Assembly (NCBI GenBank): GCA_037367405.1
Contig: JAZKJV010001865.1
Span: 1,054,001-1,118,000 of the forward strand
DNA from: Ottelia alismoides
Taxonomy: Eukaryota; Streptophyta; Magnoliopsida; Alismatales; Hydrocharitaceae
Direction: 5' to 3'
Length of the DNA: 64,000 nt
Both the position numbers and the translations under genes were made by a program. Positions within the stretch are counted from its first letter, which is position 1; each line of letters opens with the position of its first letter. Positions 35,678-46,666 of the stretch are shown here, in pieces. Under the pieces are notes generated by a model. The model was not told the origin of the DNA and did no database searches. It was given only the letters and a program-made list of their open reading frames with translations.

Positions 35678-36399
35678 GATAATTGAATGTGATTTAATTA
35701 TCATGAATAATATGAATTTGATTCATATTATATGGAGAGTTATCTTAGATAATTAAATGAGATTTGATTATCAAAGATGTAAATAATGTGAATATAATTC
35801 ATATTATTTAGGTACATGAGAATAAGTTATCCAATATAATTAAATGTGATTTAATTATTATGGATAAGAATAATGTGGATAGTAATATCCAATTATTCAT
35901 AATATATTATAAATGTGATTTATAATGTACTAGAGAGAGTTAAATATAATTTATATTAGTAGATTAATTATTAATGTGTATTGGATACACATTGTCTAAT
36001 TAATTGAAAATGTAAATTACATTTTGTTTTGGGTTGTGAATATGATTCACAATATTCCAATGTCAAGATTGCAATATTCCCAAAAGTAATTGAGAATTAT
36101 TTTGGTGAATAAAAATCCCACCAAATAGTTGTTGGAAAATAAGTAGAGAGAAAATCAAGGAGATGTGCAATCTCATGGGAATCCATGAGATTGCCCTCCC
36201 TCCAAAGGGGAAGGTTGATCTCCTTTATTCTCTCTCTCCTTATTTGATTGATTTAATTTGGTGTTAATATATATTTGATATATTTCATCAAATTTAAATC
36301 ACAAGTTGTTGGCTTTTACCAACAACAATCTTGACCATTGGATTGACATAAATCAATCCCATCCATTGATTTTATATGTCACATGGATTGAGATCCATG
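35678..36399. other. Hairpin chain in U3 of D, upstream of the TATA box
   Basis: At least twelve short inverted repeats in 720 bp, most with 3-nt loops: 35678-35702, 35706-35732, 35748-35772, 35781-35809, 35836-35858, 35906-35926 (9-bp stem, loop GTG), 35973-35993 (AATGTGTAT and ATACACATT, loop TGG), 36007-36025, 36034-36052, 36119-36136, 36167-36194 (12-bp stem), 36305-36326, 36344-36380 and 36382-36399. Counterparts in other LTRs pair as well, sometimes with both arms changed. The 3' LTR copy lies at 43618-44339. Confidence 0.85.
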
Positions 36400-36412
36400 G
36401 ATCCCAAAACCC

Positions 36413-36420
36413 TATAAATA
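36413..36420 (+). promoter_or_regulatory. TATA box of D, 5' LTR
   Basis: TATAAATA in the context ACCC-TATAAATA-GAGAGGC, a strong plant TATA match. It is identical in the 3' LTR at 44353-44360. It directly follows the hairpin chain. Confidence 0.85.
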
Positions 36421-36517
36421 GAGAGGCATACCATGCTCTCTATTTTACACAACACATAATGCTTGAGAAGCATCTCTCTCTCTTTCTCTCTAGAGGTCAG
36501 CCCTCTCTCTCCCTCTC

Positions 36518-36757
36518 ATGGCCGTCCACCATGGATGTCATGGAGAGGTTCTCCATCGCCGCGGCATCGTCGTTATGCTGCCCGTTCTTCTGCTCGTGGA
36601 TCTCTGTCTCCTTCGGTGCGCCTCGCTCGTGAAGAAGATGTTGGATCTCGTGTGTCGAGATCAGGAGATCCGCCGCTTGGATCATCAACTTGGATTGCGA
36701 GAAGCACGCGGTTCATCCCCGCGCTCGCAAGCGTCTCCTCCGTCGGATCGGACTTGA
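36518..36757 (+). other. Conserved small open frame in the LTR leader (doubtful coding)
   Basis: The frame starts with ATG about 100 bp after the TATA box and runs 79 codons, so it would be among the first frames on the transcript. Related frames exist in LTR 1 (5042-5302), LTR 2 (13073-13342), LTR 3 (18435-18656) and the 3' LTR of D (44458-44697). They share LLRC, LVKK, a D-V-R-D-EIR block and SQASPPSDRT. LTR 1 and 2 have GTG where D has ATG, and C needs another start. Conservation may be at DNA level only. No known family. Confidence 0.3.
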
Positions 36758-37001
36758 GACAGGAGGTCTCTTCGTTTAGAGACTTGATCGCAACCACGCT
36801 TCAAGAGGTAATCCTGTTACTTGTTTGTGGTTTAGACGAAACGATCCGAGAAGTGTTCTTGGATCATGTGGTTTCGTCGTAAGAAAATTTTTTTAAATTC
36901 CGCTGCATCGAGCAACTAGTGCGACTAGTCGCTCCTCGTCGTATTCGATACGACGCTCACGCTTCCGTGATGCGCTTGAGGATCAAACCATATCCTTCAA
37001 G

Positions 37002-37014
37002 TGGTATCAGAGCC
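37002..37014 (+). other. Primer-binding site, element D
   Basis: TGGTATCAGAGCC, perfect complement to the initiator-Met tRNA 3' end, two bases after the LTR. Confidence 0.95.
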
Positions 37015-39990
37015 TTAGGTCGATGGTTTCGAATATGATTCGCTAACCGAGGACGACTTGGGTTCGTTGAGGTCGCGAAAGTTTTTTATCGCATTTGATT
37101 TCGCAGATCTGTTTAGTGTAATTTTTCGGCTAAGTTTAAATTGTTTAAACACGAAAATAGGCACTTGAATTTTGTTCCCCATTAAATAAGGAAACCATAG
37201 GATCTGAGTTTGCGTAAATCGGATTTCGTATGCTCTAGATATGGTAGTTTTAATGAACATGTATGCACTGTTGCGGGAACTGTGAATCTGAACGTGATTA
37301 AAGTGTTAATTACTGTTTAGACTTGCCTCGAAATGCGTGAAACATCACTTAGGTTCTGTCCTAAATCAAATTAGCAAACTTTAGAAATTGAATTTGCTTA
37401 ATTTGGATTTAATATGATTGAGATATGCCAATTTTAGTAAGTAGGGGTCACTGCTGAAATTGCTTTCCTAATCTAGAACCAAGTGATTGTCAATTAGTGA
37501 AATTAATTGTTAATTTCGTGAAATAATCTTGAAAAATATTTGTGAAATATTGAAACATGATTATTTGCCTAATTGACTTGTCCCCAACCAATTAGTTGAT
37601 TAGATTTGATCTAAACCTTAATTGGAATTACAATCATCAAACTTCTTGCTTGAATAGGACTTGGGAATTTGCCTAGCAAATTTCCTTAAAATCAAAATTG
37701 TTTTGATTACTATATGGTATAATTTCGGTTGAAGAACCGATGATCATCTCAAGTACAAAATAATCAATTTGGCATTATCCTTTCCCGAGGTGGATATGGT
37801 GTCTAGTCGGGGATCGTTGGTCAGCGGGTTGCAACGTATGTGGTCCGCCCCACTCCCGTCGGTACTGGCCATGACAGCGGGTAGGGCCGGGATAATGTCC
37901 GAGGGATTATGATGTATTTTTCTAATTATTAAAATTTGAATTAATACGTACTTTGAGAATAATATCATATATGTATATTCAAGCATAAAATTAAGTTTGA
38001 TTGATTGAATTGGATTGATAATTAATTTAATATGATTAAGTTAATTATGTCCAATTAAGAATACTCTAATATGATTAGAGTTAATAATTCCCTTGGAAGA
38101 ATTAATTATATGAATGTGATTCATAGAAATTAATTTAATTTGAATAAGATATGGAGGATCACATAAGTGACATCCATGGTCTCCCGTCAAGGCGAAGAGT
38201 TTCGTCGCCAGATATTATATGTAGGAGACGCCTGTCCGAAGTGACAGCTCCTGCATATGATCCATTTGGATCGGGCTCGTCGCTTCTCGAAAGAGTAAGG
38301 ACGTATGCGTAGTGACCCCAATATCGGGTCCTCATATTATTGGGGCGATATTGGATTGCGCATAGCGAGTTGTATTCCTGTTGACGGTTGGTTCAATTAA
38401 TGACGGGTCAACATCACCTTAGGGGTGGTGGGCTCGGGTATTAAAGACCGAATTGGGAGATGCAAGTTGGACTTGCAAGGCGGAATGTGTTCCCGCTTCT
38501 TTTTATCCGAGTTGTAGGTTCTCATATTATTGGGATGCAACAAAGATAAGGAAGGAGATCCCAGATCTTGCTTGAGATATGATGGTAAGTATATCTCTTA
38601 CATTGAAAGTGATTAAGGGAATGAACTTTCATTGTTGACATGGCAAGACAACTTTGATATAAAATTCCTAATTCAAAATAAAACATGTATATATATAAAT
38701 ATATACCCTTATGCAAATTACTTATTTCAGATAATCCTTCATTAAACCCACTCAATATTAGACTCATTAATAACCAGTAGAATATCATGGATTGGACCCT
38801 TGATCCAGATATTGTACTTGCGATTGGACACATAATGTATGTGGTTGCAATGTGCAAGATTCCTCATAATAATGAGAAGTGATAATTAAATAAGACAATA
38901 GGACTAAAACCCTAGGGTTTGTATGTCTCTATAAGTCTTGATCTCATCGAATGTACTTTTGAAGTGACATGTCGATGATGATCGTAATTATCAAATTAAT
39001 CCTTACAAAATCAATAAAGATATTCTGGCATACATATGTGCTCTCGACATTTAATCATGAATGATGTGGTTCTCTACATCATGCAGAATGATAGCTCTAT
39101 AAGAGATGATGTATTCAAATTATTTGAATACCTACCTGAACCTATGTTTTAAGAGTTTAGATGGATGTAGATGATGAGTGTCATCATTCTACTGTCTATA
39201 CTCTAGTCATTCATGAAGCTTCATAATGTTCATATTGTATGAATTGGGTGAAGCTTGTATAAATGTTGAAATACTCTTATATTGAAATTTTTGATTTTAA
39301 ACATAAGAGATCCTTAATCTTAAGCAATGGTTGTTTATAGATAAAGGGAGCGCAGTGGAAGCATGGGTTGTACTCAAGCAAGAAGTATAATCAAATAGTT
39401 GACTGTACTTCTGTGACTTCCATATGACATCCAAAGAGTTGGATGAATGCCAATGCTGCAATAAGTTGATGTGTTGATAGTATGACTATCAAGTCTGTCT
39501 AGAATCCTCAGAAAAGGACTCGGATGGAGCATCAGTATAATCTACATATAATCATTGAAATTGACTTACTTATTTGATAAGGTAAAGTCTAATAATTGTA
39601 TCTCAATCTTCTAATAACACTTGCAATTGGTTGCATATGTATTAGAATATTAGAAATTTGATCTTAAGGTTTATTGATCATCCATGTTGAAAGTGATGCA
39701 AGTGTTGCAACAGTTTCCATGAGATCAATAGACTTCATATTTTCAGTGGGAGCCCTTAGTCTTAGAGAATGTCTCTATGACCTAGATATTAGAATACACT
39801 CATTGTTTATTTCTAATTGTTGGATATGAACTTGAATTCTGTAATAAATCTATCATAAAGAGTTATGATGGAAATATTTCAGGTAGTAATCTAAAATCTA
39901 GAGGACTCTATTAAATTAGAAAATTATTGAATGGTTCATTAAGATTTCTAATACTGAAAATTAAACCTTTAAAAGATCAATAGGAAGATA
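37015..39990 (+). other. Leader of D, no gag recognised
   Basis: About 3 kb, collinear with the leaders of B, B' and C. Conserved blocks lie at 37789-37880 (GC-richer) and 38150-38560. The second block contains two mutually exclusive hairpins at 38316-38354. Another perfect hairpin lies at 37499-37517 (arms GAAATTAA and TTAATTTC, loop TTG). No gag domain or long frame is visible. A frame at 38522-38857 on the minus strand is antisense and resembles nothing known. Confidence 0.65.
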
Positions 39991-42320
39991 AAGATCATTT
40001 GACAATGATCTGGCATCAAATTTTGGACATATGTCTGTTGATGAAATCAATGGACTGGTAAGACATGAAACTTTAGATTGTCTAAATATTCAAATCTCAC
40101 ATACTTGTGAATATTGTATTCAAAGTAAAAATGTCCAATACACCCTTCCTTGGGAAAGGTGTAAGGTGTCAAGGTATTAAGGATCTCATACATATTGATG
40201 TATGCAGATCATCTATATCATAGTAAACATTATGGATATGTGATATCTGTTAATGATTATGTATGATATGAGATTTCTTCTCTTCACCTAAGAAACCTTT
40301 GAAATGTTCAAAGATTTCGTAATTTTGGTTTAGAACCAAAGTTTGAGGGAAGATGAAATGAATTTGATCTAACCAAGGTAGCCTGTACCTATTAGATGAA
40401 TTCAATAAGTACCTTATGGAGATATGAACATCATTCCTATCTAAATCCTCCTAATGAACCTTAACTCAATAGAGTTGTAGGGAGATACAATTGATCATGT
40501 GTGACATGATTTGATCAATGATTAATCATAGCATAATTATCTCTTAGTTTCCAGGTATATATATGTGGTAGAGACTGCATTATATATCCTTAATAAGGTT
40601 CCATGTGATTAAGCTGGAATCTGGCACTAGAGAGTGCTACTTCATTAGGAAAATAAAGGATGGTATTGGATACCTACTTTATGACCTTGAGATTCTTAAA
40701 AGATCTAATCTTTGAGAATATGATTCTTATAGGATGACTCTCTTGAGAATCAAGATGAAAATGAAGTGAAAGAACTCATTTAATCTTGAAAAGATAATGA
40801 GGCTCCTGATATTGGAAACTGAAAGGACAATTAAAGATGAAACACTAATACCTCTTCAAATAAGTTTGAGGATGGATTCCATGTGTTAGTTAAATCTAAA
40901 AATGATCGGACTTCATGTGATGAAGCTCCTGAGGATCATGACATGGAAAGATGGATGTTAGCAATAAAAGTCTAATGTAGACTTCATATACAAGTGTCGT
41001 ATATGGACCCTCGAGGATCCACCCATATGGGTCAGACCCATTAAGGTGTAAATGGATCTTCAAAGAGAAAGAGGGAACCTGATGAGAAGGTAGAGACCTT
41101 CAAAGCACGGTTCGTAGCCATGAGCTACACATCGAAGAGAAGGCATCGCTTGCGATAAGACTTGCTCTCCAGTGACCTTGCTTTAACCCATCAGAATATT
41201 GCTAACTATAGCTACACAACTTGACTATGACATCTTCATGATGTAAGTCAAGATTGCATTCCTCTATGAATACCTCTCTGAGGATATTCATATGAAGTAG
41301 CCCCAGGGCTTCATGGTTGAGGAAAGCAAGGTGTGCTAGCTGAAGAACTCCATATTTGGACTCCAATAAGTTTCTTGTAGATGGAACATAAGATTTGATG
41401 AAATTATAAATGTTGTGATTTCAGATAAAATCTTGATGAACCATGTGAAGCTTAGTGGGAGTGCCATTGTGTTCATCGTGCTTAATGTAGATATTATTCT
41501 AATCATTTAGAATGATATAAGAATAAATAATAAGTGTTTTATGATCTGGTTATCCCATACCTCGAGATATGATCTCAAGGATACCTCTTAGATATTAGTT
41601 CTGAAGTTGTTCAGAAGCAAAGAGAAGAGGGTATTGGGACCGTCGCATTAGTAGTACACCTTGGACTTATTCCATTTTCTGGACAATTCCAAGAAAAGCT
41701 TCCTTCCCTTAAGATGTGGTAGTGACCTATCTATAGGGATAGCACCTCATAGAGTTGAGGAAGTGAATGCTAGAACTGCTTGCACTTGTGCATCAGTTAT
41801 GAGAAGCTGAATGTATTCTAGATGTGCGTAAGAACCAGATGTCTACCATACAGTGGGAGTAGTAAACTGTTACTAATCCTGCTATGGAGATAAAACACTT
41901 GATTGCAGTAATAATAATAATATCTTCAAAGATGATAAAACTTGGAGATAGTGATCTCAAAGTCTTATTTTCAAAAGTTTAAGATCTTGTAGATAGTGAT
42001 CTATAAGGGTCTTGATTGCATGAGATAGAGATCTTCAGGAATGAAGGTATTCTAATAAGGATTATGGGAATACTGGTTATGATAATTAATAAGATGTAGT
42101 GTCAAGGACACTATAACCAACAAAATTGAGTATCGGTTGCATGAGATGCAACATTCGCATTGGATGCGAGCACTGTTACAAGGAGATATGAAAGTGCCGT
42201 AAAAGGACTTGGCGTAGTCTTTTGGGAACAGAGTGACTAATCAGCTTACCTAGCTATTTTCTAAATAGCCTATGATTGTCACATGAGTGTGGGTTTAAAT
42301 GATTAGCCCATTAATGGCTC
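39991..42320 (+). pseudogene. pol: copia pol remnant, element D
   Basis: Pre-integrase at about 40020-40140 (FGHMSVDEINGLV-like, then HTCEYCIQ), integrase about 40200-40700, RT about 40920-41700 (tryptophan block near 40945, KWIFK-like block near 41050) and RNase H about 41850-42300. Relative to units A and B, the integrase lacks roughly 100 bp between the ILNKVP-like block and the position near 40612, which removes the LRIWGC region. Multiple stops and shifts occur. It cannot encode a working polyprotein despite the element's young LTRs. Confidence 0.85.
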
Positions 42321-42329
42321 TTTGGGCTA

Positions 42330-42338
42330 GTGGGAGAT
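42330..42338 (+). other. Polypurine tract of D
   Basis: GTGGGAGAT directly before the 3' LTR. The same tract occurs at 2901-2909, and with one change at 10955-10963. Confidence 0.9.
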
Positions 42339-44939
42339 TGTTGGAAATGCGAGCCCACGGTGAGCCATTATGCAATAAATGTTGTTGCAATTCACTCCTT
42401 GATCTGAAATGAAGAATACATAATTTGCATAATAGGTCCCTTAGTGCAATTAGGGTTATGTACCATGGCCATCTTAATAATCATACAGTTGTTGACTCAA
42501 TTATTGAATCATAGAGGCTGGTGCTTAGATGAATATCTAATGAGTTAGATTGAGGACTCATCAAGCACCGTCAAATGATTATTAAGAGATGATCTCCAGC
42601 CTGAGTAGGAGATGGCAATCCTATCTCATTTAGGTTGATATCTAACCGACCTCTTGATGCAGGTCCTCTTCATAGGAATAGAGATTCGGAGGTGTCGGAT
42701 GAGTTAGGTCAAAGAGATGACTTAACGAGATCGAGATAACCAAAGTCCTATATCATATGCTGTCATGATATAGGCACACATCCTCTGACCGGAGACAGAT
42801 GTGTTACTATATGTCTGAGTATGTACATTTGGCAGACCAATAGGTTGATGGCCTAATCAAGGTCTATACACCGGCGCGCTGGTGTGCATATAAGGGCATA
42901 TGAGTAATATGATCTCTCAAAGGGATCATACAGGTTCACTACTGAACCGGAAGACATGAGCTCACTCATGAGATATTGGGAAGAATCAAATTCCGTGCGC
43001 ACGGTCGTCTCGCTTTGGAAGCTTGACTGAATTTGTTGGTTTGATATATACTTTTGGAAAGTATATGATCAAGACCTAGGTATGATATATGCTTTTGGAA
43101 AGTATATGATCAATACCTACTCCCAATGATCGAATGAGAAACTTATTGATAAAACCCTGAAGTAGATAGTATAAAGTTGATCCAATACTTCGGGTTTAAT
43201 CTGAGTCTTCCAGTATGCAGGATGTACAGGTATTAGGAATACCTGAGGGTGATGTGATCATAAACGATTGTATAACCATGACGCTTCCATTCCTAGGGAG
43301 TGATGAAACGGGTATGGATTTTAGTGACTCCTCTCAGTAGAGAAGTAATCTCATCTTAGTCCAAATGTTGGACATTGATCTGAATGTGATTCAGATTCAA
43401 TGAGAAGATTAGATTTACGGTCTTGATTTAATCAAGCATCTATGGGAGGCCCGAGATCTGGATTTGAGATGTGATCTCAATATCCATGTCACTATACGTG
43501 GAACAATACAATCGCCCTGTCCTTATCTCCAAGTATTCGCGGAGAAAGCGCATTATCCTTGAAAGAGTTCATGGATAATTCTATTGTTGATATATGTATC
43601 CGAGCAATGAGAAAATGGATAATTGAATGTGATTTAATTATCATGAATAATATGAATTTGATTCATATTATATGGAGAGTTATCTTAGATAATTAAATGA
43701 GATTTGATTATCAAAGATGTAAATAATGTGAATATGATTCATATTATTTAGGTACATGAGAATAAGTTATCCAATATAATTAAATGTGATTTAATTATTA
43801 TGGATAAGAATAATGTGGATAGTAATATCCAATTATTCATAATATATTATAAATGTGATTTATAATGTACTAGAGAGAGTTAAATATAATTTATATTAGT
43901 AGATTAATTATTAATGTGTATTGGATACACATTGTCTAATTAATTGAAAATGTAAATTACATTTTGTTTTGGGTTGTGAATATGATTCACAATATTCCAA
44001 TGTCAAGATTGCAATATTCCCAAAATTAATTGAGAATTATTTTGGTGAATAAAAATCCCAACAAATAGTTGTTGGAAAATAAGTAGAGAGAAAATCAAGG
44101 AGATGTGCAATCTCATGGGAATCCATGAGATTGCCCTCCCTCCAAAGGGGAAGGTTGATCTCCTTTATTCTCTCTCTCCTTATTTGATTGATTTAATTTG
44201 GTGTTAATATATATTTGATATATTTCATCAAATTTAAATCACAAGTTGTTGGCTTTTACCAACAACAATCTTGACCATTGGATTGACATAAATCAATCCC
44301 ATCCATTGATTTTATATGTCACATGGATTGAGATCCATGGATCCCAAAACCCTATAAATAGAGAGGCATACCATGCTCTCTATTTTACACAACACATAAT
44401 GCTTGAGAAGCATCTCTCTCTCTTTCTCTCTAGAGGTCAGCCCTCTCTCTCCCTCTCATGGCCGTCCACCATGGATGTCATGGAGAGGTTCTCCATCGCC
44501 GCGGCATCGTCGTTATGCTGCTCGTTCTTCTGCTCGTGGATCTCCGTCTCCTTCGGTGCGCCTCGCTCGTGAAGAAGATGTTGGATCTCGTGTGTCGAGA
44601 TCAGGAGATCCGCCGCTTGGATCATCAACTTGGATTGCGAGAAGCACGCGGTTCATCCCCGCGCTCGCAAGCGTCTCCTCCGTCGGATCGGACTTGAGAC
44701 AGGAGGTCTCTTCGTTTAGAGACTTGATCGCAACCACGCTTCAAGAGGTAATCCTATTACTTGTTTGTGGTTTAGACGAAACGATCCGAGAAGTGTTCTT
44801 GGATCATGTGGTTTCGTCGTAAGAAAATTTTTTTAAATTCCGCTGCATCGAGCAACGAGTGCGACTAGTCGCTCCTCGTCGTATTCGATACGACGCTCAG
44901 ACTTCCGTGATGCGCTTGAAGATCAAACCATATCCTTCA
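42339..44939 (+). repeat. copia element D, 3' LTR
   Basis: 2601 bp, the same length as the 5' LTR and about 99 percent identical by manual comparison. One of the differences (36121 C against 44061 A) restores pairing in the hairpin at 44059-44076, where the 5' copy has a mismatch. TATA box at 44353. Confidence 0.97.
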
Positions 44940-44944
44940 CTAGA
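44940..44944. repeat. Target-site duplication of D, right copy (CTAGA)
   Basis: CTAGA directly after the terminal CA of the 3' LTR; matches 34394-34398. Confidence 0.97.
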
Positions 44945-46666
44945 GCCCTAGCAGCTCCAATGTACGAAACTGATTGTGTATCAATTAGATCCTATGCTAA
45001 ATTGATAAATTAAAGGTGTAAATAGAAAAAAAAACATGAAGAAAATCTACATAGAAATTGAAGAAAGACAACTCGAACATGGCTTGCACAACAAGGAGTA
45101 ATACATGCCAGAGCTCAGCTTTGGGTCTCCTCCTCTCCTACTTTCTCTACTTCAGCACAATAGGGGATCACCTGTTGTCACCAGGTTATTCATTTGGATG
45201 AGGGTAAAGAGATTTGGGGCTTCAAAAGGGACCAAATCTGAGGAAGGAGGCATGAAGGTTTATTTATAAACAAAGATTATGTCCCTTATTGACCAACGAT
45301 TAGCGAGAGATCAAGACAATGTACATAGGTATATAGGATCAGGCATGTTTGATGGATGTCGAATTTGTTGTAAAGAATCGAAGAAAAAGAGTGAAGGGAT
45401 GCTTGAAAAAAATGGAGAAAAATAGGGTAGGTGATGGGTTTGACACACTTAGAGGAGAGGAGGGGTAGTTGACCAGGGATCAACAAATGCAAGCACTCGG
45501 TTGGTCCACGTGGACCAACCGGGAAAAAGGAAATAAAAAATTATTTGTAAAATCATTTTAATTAACAAATGAACTTACTAAATTTTGGGTTTAAAATAAA
45601 AAATGTTTATTATTTTATGTATTAGTTAATTCCCATTTTTTATCTATTTTTAGGAGGTAATATATTATAAGTTATTATTACAGGTATAGTTATAGGTATA
45701 TTTACTTAAATGTAATGTATTTTTTTTATTTTGTATTTTAAGTTTTTTTATTTTATATGCTTAATTTATATATTTACAACCTATTTAAATACACTTAAAT
45801 ATATAATATTATTGTGTTTTTCTTATGTAATTTGTACACATAAATAAATAGATATATTTATCATACAGGTATATTACAATGTATTTATATATGTATTTTT
45901 TGCACTTATTTATTTTAATGTATTTTTGATGGTTTTATTTTATTCCAATCATGAACATATACTATAAAGGATATTTACAAAGTCATAAAAATATAAAAAA
46001 AATATAAATAATAAATAAAATGAATATTTTATTATAATATATTTTACAACAGGGGTCCAAAACCCAGGTTTTGCATCTTAACTCCAAATTAAATGAAACC
46101 ACCTTCATTAAAAAGCCTATTAAAATTTTTATACAATTAAAGGTTTTAGTACATTTTTATTTCATTTGGATGCAATATGGGTCTGTGAAGTTTGGATTTT
46201 GGGATTTTATTCTAAGTGTAGAAGGTACATTGTATATTATTTTTGTAAAATTAATTTTGTGTTTTTCTATATATTTTTGTCTACAAATTTCATGTACAAA
46301 CTTTATTGATTTTATAAATAAATAATAAAAAATAAAATGGGTCCCAAAAATGAATTATTAAGAATAAATAAAAAGTATTTTATTGTGTTTATTGGCCCTT
46401 ATCTCCCACAATGTTATTCCTTGTTGACCAACTCAATTCTTGACTTGGTCTCAATGTTTAGGGTCATTGAATTTCTTCGGAATTTCATTTCTTTTTTGTT
46501 TCTTTCCATTATTCTATAATTTTGGCATTTAGGACACTACTTTATACACAATTTATAGAATAAGTAATGAATGCTTTTTTGTACAAATTGATGTTATATA
46601 CATGTATTTAGCTAGGATTTTAAGGCCAAAATTATGGAATGAATGTGTTGAAACAGAGAGTCGTCA
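44945..46666 (-). repeat. Athila-type element G, 3' LTR, right piece
   Basis: Collinear with 53690-55423 (G's other LTR) and, more loosely, with E's LTR at 61500-63071. It holds a promoter-like part near 45260, then an AT-rich U3 ending GAGTCGTCA at 46666. The polypurine tract expected to the right is missing, because sequence equal to about 0.7 kb of the E/F 3' UTR has been deleted at this edge. Confidence 0.75.
45261..45268 (-). promoter_or_regulatory. TATA box of the G left LTR (minus strand)
   Basis: TATAAATA on the minus strand, at the same relative place as E's box at 61773. Transcription would run leftward, toward the D insertion. Confidence 0.6.

Larger units (their letters stand above)
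34399..36999 (+). repeat. copia element D, 5' LTR
   Basis: 2601 bp, TGTTGGAAATG to TATCCTTCA. U3 has a pair of hairpins built from ATATACTTT and AAAGTATAT at 35106-35167 and a hairpin chain at 35678-36399. The TATA box is at 36413. The transcribed part is GC-richer (36480-36960) with conserved small frames. It ends two bases before the primer site. Confidence 0.97.
34399..44939 (+). mobile_element. Complete but non-coding Ty1/copia element D
   Basis: 10541 bp flanked by CTAGA on both sides. It has two LTRs of exactly 2601 bp, a perfect primer site at 37002, a polypurine tract at 42330-42338 and 5339 bp between the LTRs. Every structural hallmark of a recent insertion is intact, but no open frame longer than about 110 codons exists inside, and those present are shadows. 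By eye the LTRs differ at about 21 positions (about 0.8 percent). It sits inside the 3' LTR of element G. It belongs to the same family as units A-C and is closest to C. Confidence 0.97.

Noticed and set aside
36573..36797. Minus-strand frames inside copia LTRs (also 44513-44737, 18406-18696)
   Set aside because: Antisense to the transcribed part of the LTR, with no start context or domain. Open only because the block is GC-rich.
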